A stretch of 64,000 nt of DNA from assembly GCA_937997485.1 (NCBI GenBank), contig CALKTH010000004.1:1-64000 (forward strand). Reading direction: 5' to 3'. The translations under genes and the position numbers were made by a program. The first letter of the stretch is position 1. Each line of letters opens with the position of its first letter. Shown piece by piece: positions 39,913 through 48,524 of this stretch. The notes beneath the pieces are model-generated. The model ran no database searches. It saw nothing but the letters and a program-made list of their open reading frames with translations, and was not told the origin of the DNA. Origin of the DNA: an uncultured Acidimicrobiales bacterium. Its GTDB lineage: Bacteria > Actinomycetota > Acidimicrobiia > Acidimicrobiales > SZUA-35.

Positions 39913-41454
39913 GGGCGAGAGCTGCACGAAAAGCGGATGCCCGATGCGGCGCACGTCGTTTTGCTCACCCCACGGGCTGTGACCGGATCGGGCGATGAAC
40001 GGAACCGTGGCCCGACAGCGATTCGGGAAGAGGCCGGTGGGGCACGACAGATCGATGCGGAGCGATCGGCCATCGTCGGCGGAGTAGAGCACTTCGGCTC
40101 CCGACCCGAAAGGACCAAGGTCGTCCTTCACCCAGATCCGTACGCGCTGCCCGACCGAGATGGTCTCTGGCGGGTGATGGACGAATCGCCCGGAGGTCGC
40201 CTCAGCTGACTCCAACCGCAGATCTGACGTGCCGCGTCGGTTGTCGATCTCGAGATAGCACGAAAAGTCCATCGCGCCCGCTTGGACGATCGCTTCGGTC
40301 GGGGCCTCCGTCGGGACGCAGCGGAGAACGCCGCCATCATCCTCGACCGTCCAGACCGAACCCGAGAGCTCGCTCTCCGGATCGGTCGCATCTCCAACAT
40401 CGATCACGGCGAAGGTGACCGGCCGCTCCGAGGCGTCAGCCGAAGAGGGGCACTCGAAGCCGGCGTTCAGATAGTGCGTGAATGGGTTGTCGAGATCGCT
40501 GACGGCGCCGTGGGTGTGTCCCATCACCACCAGATCGGCGTGGGTGCGCACGGCGTCTGACTGGGCAAACCATGCGAGCTGTTCCATGGCGTCGCCCCAC
40601 GTGGCTCGCATCGCTTCAACCGCACCGTGATTGCCGCCGCCTTCGCTGTCAGCCCACCGCTGCCAGACGTCGCGGTAGCTCTCTCGAGCCTCGGCCAACG
40701 TGGACAGCGAACCGTCGGGCATGGTGATGGCGTCGGCTGCGTCGACATCGAGTGACCCTTCGAGATAGTCGAACAGCAGCCCCACGATGCCATCGCCCCC
40801 GGTGCCAGCGAGCGCGGTCGCAATGCCTTGCAGGTCCAGCCCATTGGGAGCGCCTTGGCCGGGAAGGTCGGCCACAGTCAGACCGTCGGGGAGGTTCCGG
40901 TGCCAATGTTCGGCGACGGCCCGCGTGACGAAGTGGCCGCTGGGAAGATCCTGCCAGCGGCTTGTTTCGTCGATGGCATTGAACAGCGTGTGGGCATGGC
41001 CGTGAGACATGAGCAGTCGGGTGTCCGGTGAAAGCGGCTGATATTCAAGGCCCTCGAGAAGACGGAGCGGGTGACCGTCACCGCCGACGACGAGGGCGGC
41101 CTCCTCCGCCTCGATACCCATGTCGTGGTTGCCAGGAACCCACGTCACCGCACCGTCGAGCGCGTCAAGCACCTGAGGAATCGCACCACCTGGTCCAAAG
41201 ATGGAGGGATTCGCCGCTGCGACTTCGGCAAAGCTCGGGGGTTGTTGCTGGAACGGATACGTCCAGAGATCGACGACATCGCCGAGCAACACTAGTTCGC
41301 GCACCTCGTCGGCGTGCTCCTTCACCCAGTCGAGAATGGCGAACAGGTAGCGCTCGTGAACGTCAGGTTGGTACCAGCATGTTGGTCCTCCATCCCCGAT
41401 GTGAATGTCGCTCAGCGCGACGATCAGTCGCTTCGAGGGGTGGATTGTCGGCAT
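39910..41454 (-). CDS. Metallophosphoesterase with aegerolysin-like carboxyl domain
   Basis: A 514-residue protein. Residues 10-345 are a calcineurin-like phosphoesterase with all metal motifs: DIHIGD, GDVVDLW, PGNHDMG, SHGHAH and GHTHG. Residues about 395-514 look like a small beta sandwich of aegerolysin type: LEIDNRRGTSDLRL, a Gly-rich GPFGSGAEVLY and LSCPTGLFPN. Such domains bind membranes or lipids. No signal peptide is seen. The ATG at 41454 with GAGGA upstream was chosen; ATG 41490 is an alternative. The substrate is unknown; a phosphodiester lipid is one possibility. Confidence 0.7.
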   Translation of the reverse strand: MPTIHPSKRLIVALSDIHIGDGGPTCWYQPDVHERYLFAILDWVKEHADEVRELVLLGDVVDLWTYPFQQQPPSFAEVAAANPSIFGPGGAIPQVLDALDGAVTWVPGNHDMGIEAEEAALVVGGDGHPLRLLEGLEYQPLSPDTRLLMSHGHAHTLFNAIDETSRWQDLPSGHFVTRAVAEHWHRNLPDGLTVADLPGQGAPNGLDLQGIATALAGTGGDGIVGLLFDYLEGSLDVDAADAITMPDGSLSTLAEARESYRDVWQRWADSEGGGNHGAVEAMRATWGDAMEQLAWFAQSDAVRTHADLVVMGHTHGAVSDLDNPFTHYLNAGFECPSSADASERPVTFAVIDVGDATDPESELSGSVWTVEDDGGVLRCVPTEAPTEAIVQAGAMDFSCYLEIDNRRGTSDLRLESAEATSGRFVHHPPETISVGQRVRIWVKDDLGPFGSGAEVLYSADDGRSLRIDLSCPTGLFPNRCRATVPFIARSGHSPWGEQNDVRRIGHPLFVQLSP

Positions 41455-41513
41455 GTGGTCGTTCCTCATTGGCTCGTGGGATCTTCTCATCTTCCCCTAC
41501 GATCCAGCCTCCC

Positions 41514-44500
41514 GTGGCGTACCGAACGATTCTCTTTGTCGACCAGGTTGGATCGACGCAACTGCTGGCCGAGATCGGCGATGAGGCAATGTTGGTCATG
41601 CGACAGCAGCTGTGGCACGTCATCAACGCGGCCGTCGACGATCAACAGGGTCGTGTCTTTAGCGACGAGGGTGACGGCGGTGCAGCAGTTTTTGAAGGTA
41701 CCGAGGCTGCCGCCATCGCCGCTCATCAGATGCTCCGGGGCGCACGGACCCACGATCTTGAGATTCGCATCGGCCTGCATGCAGGCACGGTCATTGCCAA
41801 CGGCGACGGTTTCGTCGGCCTCGCCGTGCACGTCGCGGCGCGCTTGTGCGACGAGGCTCCGACGGGCCGAGTCGTCACCAGCGCCGAGACTGGGCGCGAG
41901 TTCGCTGACACGCGTTGGCAATTGGCGCCGTTCGGGCAGCGGGCCATCAAGGGTCTCGCCACGCCCATCGACGTCGCCCTCCTGACCGATGCGCCGGTGT
42001 CGAATGAGGAGCTCGATGTCCTCCGAGCACCGCAAACCTGGGACCCGCTTCCATCCTCGCCTCGGCTTCAGCAACGGCCCCCGCTCTCGATCGGACGCTC
42101 GCCGGAGCGAGCTCGGCTCCGTCAGCGGGCCGACGCTGCGCTCTCTGGCACGGCCCAGTTGGTGCTGCTCGAAGGCAACCCTGGCGCCGGCAAGTCGACA
42201 CTGGCGGTTGATGTGGCCAGCGAGCTGTCAGCTGAAGGCGCCATGTGCGTGCTCGGTCGCGCCGATGAGGCGTTCGACGACCCCCTCCACGAAGTCATCG
42301 AGATGCTCCGGCACGTGATCGAGCACGCCCCGACCCAGCTTCTCGCTGACCACGTGCTCCGCCACGGCGACCTGTTGACCCGACTTCTTCCCGGTCTCGC
42401 CGATCGGGTTCCCTCTGCCTCGAGGCGCCGGGATGACGTCGCCCTCGTGCCCGATCGAGCATTGCTCTTCGAGGCGGCGGCAGACCTGATCGCCTCGGTG
42501 TCCCGATTCCAGCCCGTCGTTCTTGTGCTCGAGGATATTCACTGGACCTCTGACCCCACGTTGGACTTCCTCCGCTTCTCGCTCCGCCGGTTTGAGCACT
42601 CGGCGGTCTTCATCATCGCCACCTATCGAGGAATCGAGGCGGTTCCAGAGTCGGCGGTTGCTCAGTTCATCAACCGGATGCTCGATCAGCCACGCTCCAC
42701 CACCATTTCGCTTCGCTCATTCGCACCGGCCGAACTCGATGCGCTCTTCGGAGTCATGCTCCCGAGCCTGGACGGCGAAGAACGATTGCGTACGGCGCTC
42801 GCCGATCACATTGCATCGCAGTCCGGCGGTAACCCGCTGTTCAGCGTCGAGTTGCTCCGTGGCCTGGCGACGGACCTTGACTCCGGAGTCGTTGATCCTC
42901 GGCGTTGGTCAGTCTCCGAACTGATCGAGCGCATCCCGGTTCCCGATTCAGTGCAAGACCTCGCTCGAGCTCGTGCCGATCGGCTCGGGCCGGCAATCGT
43001 CGATGTGCTGACCCAGGCCGCGGTCTTGGGTGAAAGCTTCTCCACAGACGAGCTACGGGAGATGACGAGCTTCGGCAGCAGCGCGAGCGACTCGGTCCCT
43101 GACGTGCTCGACGCGCTCGACGCCGCTGAAAGGTTCGGCCTTGTTCGCCCCGAAGACGAGGGCGGACGCCGATTTTCGTTCGGTCACGCACTCATGCAGG
43201 CTGCGCTCTACGGACAGTTGACAACGTCGGAGCGAATCCGCCGGCACCGGGCAGCTGCCAACATGATCGGAGCTCGGATCGAGCGAGCTGAGGCCACCTT
43301 CACCACGACTCGGTGGTCGTCGACGACCTCCCGCGCCGCCGACATGTTGCGACACTTGCAGTCATCCGGCGTGTTGGCTGAGCCAGCGGAGATCGCCCGG
43401 TACGGGGCACAGGCTGCTGTCGATGCCGCCGACCGGTTGGCGCTCGTTGACGTCGTACGGTTTCGCCAGATCGTGGTCGAAGCCACCCTCGGTGACCTCC
43501 AGACTTCGAACACTCAGCGGGCCGAGGCGCTCGCTGCGCTCGGGCGAGCGCAAACTGCTGCTGGTCAGCACGCGGGCAAGCAATCGATGGTCGAGGCTGC
43601 GGCCCACGCCCGACGAGCGAGGGCGTGGGCGCTGTTCGCGGAGATTGCGGCCGACTACGGCGGCGACATCAAAGAGAACCAAGCCGTCTACGCGGTGGAA
43701 GAACCGATCGCCTTGATCGAGGAAGCGCTGGTGCATCATGCCGAACCGACGGCGATGCGGTCGCGGCTGCTCATCACACTCGCTCTTTGGAAGCGTCAAC
43801 ACACTCCGTACCTCGAACGTCGTCCATTCGTCGATGAAGCGATTTCGATTGCTCGGTCGCTCGGGGACGAGGAGGCGTTGACGACGGTGCTGGCGCTCCA
43901 TCACCGGGCGTTGCACGGTCCAAACATCACCGAGGAGGCGTTGAGCAACGCCGCCGAATTGGAGGCGACGGGATCCGCTCGTCAAGACGACGCGTTGATC
44001 TTCCAAGCGCTGAACGTGCGCTTGATCGCGTCGGTCGAGTCGGGGGATTGGCCACTCGCTGTTCGTACGGGTGAGGAGCTTGCCCAGACCGGTGAGCAGC
44101 TCCAGCACATCGAAGGGCGCAGGCTGACGCTGATGTGGCGCACGGTGCTGGCCCACACCGTCGGTGACAACGACGAGGGCCGTCGGCTCACCGGCGAAGT
44201 CAAGCGTTTGCTGGTCGGCTACCCGGACGATGACTTGCGGCGCTTTCTTTCCGCGCTCACGCTCGCCAATGCGTGGCTTTCGGGTCAGGCGGCGGCCATG
44301 TACAAGGTGTCGGCCTCGGTGACCGCACCGCCAACGTCGCTGGCCTGGTTTGCGGCCGAAGCTGGGCTCGTGGCCGAGTACAACCACGCAATGGAGCGGA
44401 CCGGCGGGGTCGACCGTCTCAACACACAGATGGACTACCTGTGGTGGCACGACGCCGTGGCGCTCACTCGCGTGGCGAGAGTGGGCGGCGATGCGGACAC

Positions 44501-44837
44501 CGCCGAGGAGTTGTACGAGTCGATGCTCCCGTACCGGGACCGCAACGCCACGATGGGGCTCGTTGCGTTCCTTGGCGCGGCCGAACACCATCTCGGCACG
44601 CTGGCCGAAGTGTGTGGCAAGACGGACACAGCAATTGCGCACTTCGAAGCCGGCCTTGCCCGTCATGAGGCCATGGGAGCACGTCCATTTGTCGCCCTCT
44701 CTCAAGCGGAACTGGCTCTTGCCCTCGAACGCCGGGGGCATGAAGCCGACCTCGCCCGAGCATCCGATCTGCGCGACATGGCAACCTCCGCTGCCGACGA
44801 ACTGGGAGCGGAACTCATCCACCAGCTACTGCGCTGA
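41514..44837 (+). CDS. Class III nucleotide cyclase-domain / AAA ATPase, large regulator
   Basis: A 1107-residue protein starting at GTG 41514, where the domain begins. Residues 1-165 are a class III cyclase homology domain with both metal Asp (FVDQVGST and EGDGG), but the usual transition-state Asn is His (GLAVHVAARL). Residues about 190-420 are a STAND-like ATPase with P-loop GNPGAGKST and Walker B LVLEDIHW. The remaining 650 residues are TPR-like helices. No DNA-binding end is visible. This suits a signalling ATPase whose cyclase domain may bind rather than make cyclic nucleotide. A TACGAT sits 10 nt upstream, looser than at other starts. Confidence 0.8.
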   Translation: MAYRTILFVDQVGSTQLLAEIGDEAMLVMRQQLWHVINAAVDDQQGRVFSDEGDGGAAVFEGTEAAAIAAHQMLRGARTHDLEIRIGLHAGTVIANGDGFVGLAVHVAARLCDEAPTGRVVTSAETGREFADTRWQLAPFGQRAIKGLATPIDVALLTDAPVSNEELDVLRAPQTWDPLPSSPRLQQRPPLSIGRSPERARLRQRADAALSGTAQLVLLEGNPGAGKSTLAVDVASELSAEGAMCVLGRADEAFDDPLHEVIEMLRHVIEHAPTQLLADHVLRHGDLLTRLLPGLADRVPSASRRRDDVALVPDRALLFEAAADLIASVSRFQPVVLVLEDIHWTSDPTLDFLRFSLRRFEHSAVFIIATYRGIEAVPESAVAQFINRMLDQPRSTTISLRSFAPAELDALFGVMLPSLDGEERLRTALADHIASQSGGNPLFSVELLRGLATDLDSGVVDPRRWSVSELIERIPVPDSVQDLARARADRLGPAIVDVLTQAAVLGESFSTDELREMTSFGSSASDSVPDVLDALDAAERFGLVRPEDEGGRRFSFGHALMQAALYGQLTTSERIRRHRAAANMIGARIERAEATFTTTRWSSTTSRAADMLRHLQSSGVLAEPAEIARYGAQAAVDAADRLALVDVVRFRQIVVEATLGDLQTSNTQRAEALAALGRAQTAAGQHAGKQSMVEAAAHARRARAWALFAEIAADYGGDIKENQAVYAVEEPIALIEEALVHHAEPTAMRSRLLITLALWKRQHTPYLERRPFVDEAISIARSLGDEEALTTVLALHHRALHGPNITEEALSNAAELEATGSARQDDALIFQALNVRLIASVESGDWPLAVRTGEELAQTGEQLQHIEGRRLTLMWRTVLAHTVGDNDEGRRLTGEVKRLLVGYPDDDLRRFLSALTLANAWLSGQAAAMYKVSASVTAPPTSLAWFAAEAGLVAEYNHAMERTGGVDRLNTQMDYLWWHDAVALTRVARVGGDADTAEELYESMLPYRDRNATMGLVAFLGAAEHHLGTLAEVCGKTDTAIAHFEAGLARHEAMGARPFVALSQAELALALERRGHEADLARASDLRDMATSAADELGAELIHQLLR

Positions 44838-44913
44838 CACCCGCGACCCGCCATCCCGATCCGACCCTGGGGCCCGGAGCCTCCGTGTTGGCTTGCTCAG
44901 CCGTGTTGACCTC
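44838..44913. other. Convergent gap
   Basis: 76 bp between two convergent large genes. GGGGCCCGG near 44870 is the only symmetric element, and no convincing terminator with a T-run was found. Confidence 0.4.
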
Positions 44914-47900
44914 TCAGCCGGTCGCACTCGAGCGGTCGGACGTTGGCGCGTTGAAGCGGTCGAGGTGAGCGATCACGCTCGGGTACACGTCTGTTGCAGC
45001 GTTCGTACCGACGATGCCGTCGAGGTGGGCGTACTCCTCGAGGTGAAGGAGCTCGAACAGCGAATCGTCATGGTGGCGGCGTAGCCACGCGAGCGTCTTG
45101 GCCATACCACCCGGCTTGAAGATGTAGTTCCGCTCGCCCTGAAGAAAAAGCGTCGGTACAGCAAGTCGTTCCACGTTGGGCAGGTACACATCCTGACCCC
45201 GATGATCGAGCGCCCGTCCCTTCCGCAACATCAAGCCGAGGTGGCGCAACGGCCGAACTTCGCCGACGCCGAACGCAGCCGTGAATGACTCGTGGGTGGC
45301 GGCGTTGATCTGATCGTGGGTATGGGTGAGGCCGAATATTGCATTGAGCCAGCGACAGACCGGGACCTGGCAGGCTTCGCCATCCGGCACCGGCAGCAGG
45401 CCAGCAGCGAGATCCGTTGCTCGGTCTCGGAAGGTTCGGCCGATACTCGGCTCGAGCCGGCGAATACCCAGCAGGTGGAACAGCTCAACAGCACGGATGG
45501 CGTTCTTGAATCGATTGAGCTTCGACGTTTCGGTGTAGACGGTGAACTGCGAACACACGGCGCTGCGGACGCCCTCCAGCCCGGCCAACAGGGCCATCAT
45601 GATCGAAACCGAGCCCACGCAGTGACCGAAGACTTGAACGGACTCGGCGCCTGTTTGCCGCCGAACTTCAGCAACAGCGCGGGGCCAGTCGAGCGTGGCG
45701 ATGTCGTCGATGGTGAAGGACGTGCGGGACGATGGCAGCGCGATGCTGGCCCGGTAGTCGAACAGCCAGACGTCGTAGCCGGCCTCAACCAGGGCTTCGG
45801 TCAGCGTGGTCTTGGTCGTTGGCTCGGCGAAGGAGTTCGCCCGCATGCTGAAGCCAGCGGCGAGAAGCACCGGTCCCTTCTCGCCTCCCTGGAAGCGGGT
45901 GAGCATGAGCTCGGCATCGCCGGGAGCGTTGGTGAGGATCGGTGATCCGTTCGCCCGCAGCTGCTCCGGAGCCGACCGTTCGGCCTCGCGCTGCGCCTCT
46001 CGTTCCAACGTCTTCCATCCCAGACTGGGACTGAAGACCGACACTGCTGCCGTCGGAAGGCGAAGGGCTCGAAGCCCGCTGAAGGGTTGGTGGTCAGCAC
46101 GATCGCCCTCGGCCAGGAGGCCTCCGTAGATGGGCAGGAAGGCTCCGGTGAACGCACGCGCGAATCGATACTTGATGCGCTGCCTTCGAATGAGCCCCAC
46201 GCCGGGGGCATCGATCGTCCACAACTGACGAAGTAGGTCGGGGACGGTGATGCGAAGCACGCCTCGCCCAATCACGGGAGGGCTGTCGATGGCTCCTTCG
46301 TTCGCGTCTTCGGACAGAGTGATGAACAGTGTTGTCGTGTCCTTCCAACCACGGAGCATGGAGCCGGTCTTGACCACCTTGTGACCTTCGAATCGGAACG
46401 CTCGGCCCTCGGTCGTGGTCAACCGCATGCGGTAGGACATGTTCCACTCCTCAGCGCTCGAGGCAACGCGCCCGAGAAGGCGGAACTCGCCGTCGCTCAC
46501 CATGAGTGGTTCGGTTGACAGTCGCGGGGCATCGACGGTCCCGGTGAACCGGTGGACCGAGCTCGGGTCGTTCGCCAGAGCGTCGACGTCAGCGATGGCG
46601 ATGGTCAGCACGAACGAGAAGGGGGACGCGTCGGCCTGGCCCCGACGGACGCCGCTTTCGTAGTCGTCGGCGTCGAGCCCAAGCCAGCCCACCATGCGCT
46701 CGGTGAACACCACGCCGTTGGTCCGGCCAGCGACTTGGAGCGCCGCATCGATGGGCGCAGTCGCATCAGAAACGTCGAGCGGCCATCCGCGTTCGGCTGC
46801 GATCTTGTCGACCGCCCGCTCGGTCAGGGCGGAGATCGTGAGCGAGGGATTGGTGTCCACAGGTCGAGGGAGGACCGAGCCGTCCATCACATGGAGGCCA
46901 GCGTGGGTTTCGGTGCCAGTTCGGCCTGAGAACACTTCACAGTGATCGTTGACGACGCCTGACTCGGCGGTGTCAGCCATCACGCAACCACCGAGTGGAT
47001 GCACCGTGATCAGCTGATGGCCCGATGCAGCGGTGTACCAGAGCTCCGGTGCGTACTGCGCTCCAATAGCCGGCGACACCTTTTCCAGCAGGGCGTTGTT
47101 GCGCTTGACGTAGATGTCCTTCGGGCCTTCGGGCCAGTTGACCGCCACGCGATCACCCACAAGTTCAAGCCGCCCGCTGGCATCGTCGTTGCTCATCACG
47201 AGGTAGGTGAGGGTGTGGCGCGCAGCGCGTCGCCACGAACGCAGGATCATGCGAATCTTCTCCCGCCACGGAGCGTTGCTCGCCGTCAGTGCCGTGAAGA
47301 GCAGCGTCAACGGAAGAATCCTGTCGAGCATGCCGGGAATGGCCCCCTCCTCGATGACGAGGTCGTCGCGGCCGAGCCCCGGTGTCGTGCCATCAGTGGC
47401 TCTTTCCGCCGATGCGTCGTTGACGAAGACAGCGCCGCTGATCGTGGGCCCGACGGGTGGGTGCGTCTGTTGCTTCGCCGCGGCCATCGGACCTGTCCAA
47501 CCAATGGCGTTGACATCCTGGTCGGAGTCGTACCCGAATCCGAGCACATCGCCGTTTCCGTTGAATCGCTCACCGAGTTGGTCCGACATCGTCAGTCCTT
47601 TGGCCCGCGAGCGAAGCAGGATCTCGGTTGAGCCCAACGTGCCAGCAGCCAGAACAACCAGGTCGGCCTGCACCGTCTGCCGCGGTGCGTCAAAGAACCG
47701 GCGGCCACTCGCGACCTCGTGAAAGGTCACCTCCCAGCGTCGGCCACCCACTGGTGCGTGGCTCACGGAGTCGACAGACCGCTCGGTGAAGATGGCAGCG
47801 CCGTGCTGCACGGCATCCGGCAGGTAGTTCATCAGCACGGTGTTCTTGGCGCCGACGTTGCAGCCGGACACACAGTTGCCGCAGCCGTTGCACGCGGGCT

Positions 47901-48468
47901 GACTGACGCCAGCAGCGTTGATGGCCTCGCCGAAGGTGACGTTGACCGGTGCTCGTCGCAGCGGCGCTCCCAAGTGGTCAGCCACCGTGTTGAGGGCATC
48001 GAGCTTGGCGAGACGTGGAGCGGCGTCGGGGTACGCGTTTGAGCCGAGCCATTGCTCGGCAAGGGCGAAATATCGCTCGAGGTCGTGCTTGTTGTCGCCA
48101 CGAAGCGCTTCGGGCCAACGTCGATCGTCGAAGACTTCGGGAATGGGGCGAAGCGCCACGTTGGCGTTGATGAGCGACGTGCCGCCAAGGCCACAGCCGA
48201 CGAGGACGTTGACTTCATCGTCGAAGCGGATATCGAAGAGAGCCGTTCGGGATCCGTAGTGCCGTTTCTCGGTCTGAAGTTGGCTGTTTCGAACCGCGGC
48301 GCGGAGCGTTTCCGGGTAGGAACCCGGCCAGCGCTCTGAGCCCCGCTCCAGGACACACACGCTTTGGCCAGCCCGGGCGAAACGCGATGCGGCGATGGCG
48401 CCGCCGTACCCGGAGCCGACCACGATCACGTCGTAGGTCGGTTGCAGCGTTCCCTCTTCAGCCAACAT
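44914..48468 (-). CDS. GMC oxidoreductase fused to alpha/beta hydrolase
   Basis: A 1184-residue fusion. Residues 1-560 are a cholesterol-oxidase-like GMC flavoprotein, with the FAD motif VVGSGYGG at residues 16-23, a Cys-rich CNGCGNCVSGCNVG near 195-208 that could hold an iron-sulfur cluster, and HPLGGCVM plus DGSVLPRP near 495-535. Residues 560-790 form an MRP-like beta-rich insert. Residues about 840-1184 are an alpha/beta hydrolase whose nucleophile elbow is GHCVG, with Cys in the Ser position, and whose His lies in EEYAHLDG. Sterol or other lipid alcohol oxidation coupled to acyl transfer or hydrolysis is inferred. The start is set by a -10 at 7 nt. Confidence 0.82.
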   Translation of the reverse strand: MLAEEGTLQPTYDVIVVGSGYGGAIAASRFARAGQSVCVLERGSERWPGSYPETLRAAVRNSQLQTEKRHYGSRTALFDIRFDDEVNVLVGCGLGGTSLINANVALRPIPEVFDDRRWPEALRGDNKHDLERYFALAEQWLGSNAYPDAAPRLAKLDALNTVADHLGAPLRRAPVNVTFGEAINAAGVSQPACNGCGNCVSGCNVGAKNTVLMNYLPDAVQHGAAIFTERSVDSVSHAPVGGRRWEVTFHEVASGRRFFDAPRQTVQADLVVLAAGTLGSTEILLRSRAKGLTMSDQLGERFNGNGDVLGFGYDSDQDVNAIGWTGPMAAAKQQTHPPVGPTISGAVFVNDASAERATDGTTPGLGRDDLVIEEGAIPGMLDRILPLTLLFTALTASNAPWREKIRMILRSWRRAARHTLTYLVMSNDDASGRLELVGDRVAVNWPEGPKDIYVKRNNALLEKVSPAIGAQYAPELWYTAASGHQLITVHPLGGCVMADTAESGVVNDHCEVFSGRTGTETHAGLHVMDGSVLPRPVDTNPSLTISALTERAVDKIAAERGWPLDVSDATAPIDAALQVAGRTNGVVFTERMVGWLGLDADDYESGVRRGQADASPFSFVLTIAIADVDALANDPSSVHRFTGTVDAPRLSTEPLMVSDGEFRLLGRVASSAEEWNMSYRMRLTTTEGRAFRFEGHKVVKTGSMLRGWKDTTTLFITLSEDANEGAIDSPPVIGRGVLRITVPDLLRQLWTIDAPGVGLIRRQRIKYRFARAFTGAFLPIYGGLLAEGDRADHQPFSGLRALRLPTAAVSVFSPSLGWKTLEREAQREAERSAPEQLRANGSPILTNAPGDAELMLTRFQGGEKGPVLLAAGFSMRANSFAEPTTKTTLTEALVEAGYDVWLFDYRASIALPSSRTSFTIDDIATLDWPRAVAEVRRQTGAESVQVFGHCVGSVSIMMALLAGLEGVRSAVCSQFTVYTETSKLNRFKNAIRAVELFHLLGIRRLEPSIGRTFRDRATDLAAGLLPVPDGEACQVPVCRWLNAIFGLTHTHDQINAATHESFTAAFGVGEVRPLRHLGLMLRKGRALDHRGQDVYLPNVERLAVPTLFLQGERNYIFKPGGMAKTLAWLRRHHDDSLFELLHLEEYAHLDGIVGTNAATDVYPSVIAHLDRFNAPTSDRSSATG

Positions 48469-48475
48469 GGCGCGC

Positions 48476-48481
48476 AATCTA
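48476..48481 (-). promoter_or_regulatory. -10 element of GMC fusion gene (leaderless)
   Basis: TAGATT on the minus strand lies 7 nt before ATG 48468. Confidence 0.55.
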
Positions 48482-48524
48482 GTGCGGCGTCGGACAACCG
48501 GGGCCTTCGAACGGGTGCAAGCCG

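Noticed and set aside
41028-41513. Upstream extension of the cyclase-ATPase frame
   Set aside because: It overlaps the divergent metallophosphoesterase gene and shows no domain; the cyclase domain begins right after GTG 41514.
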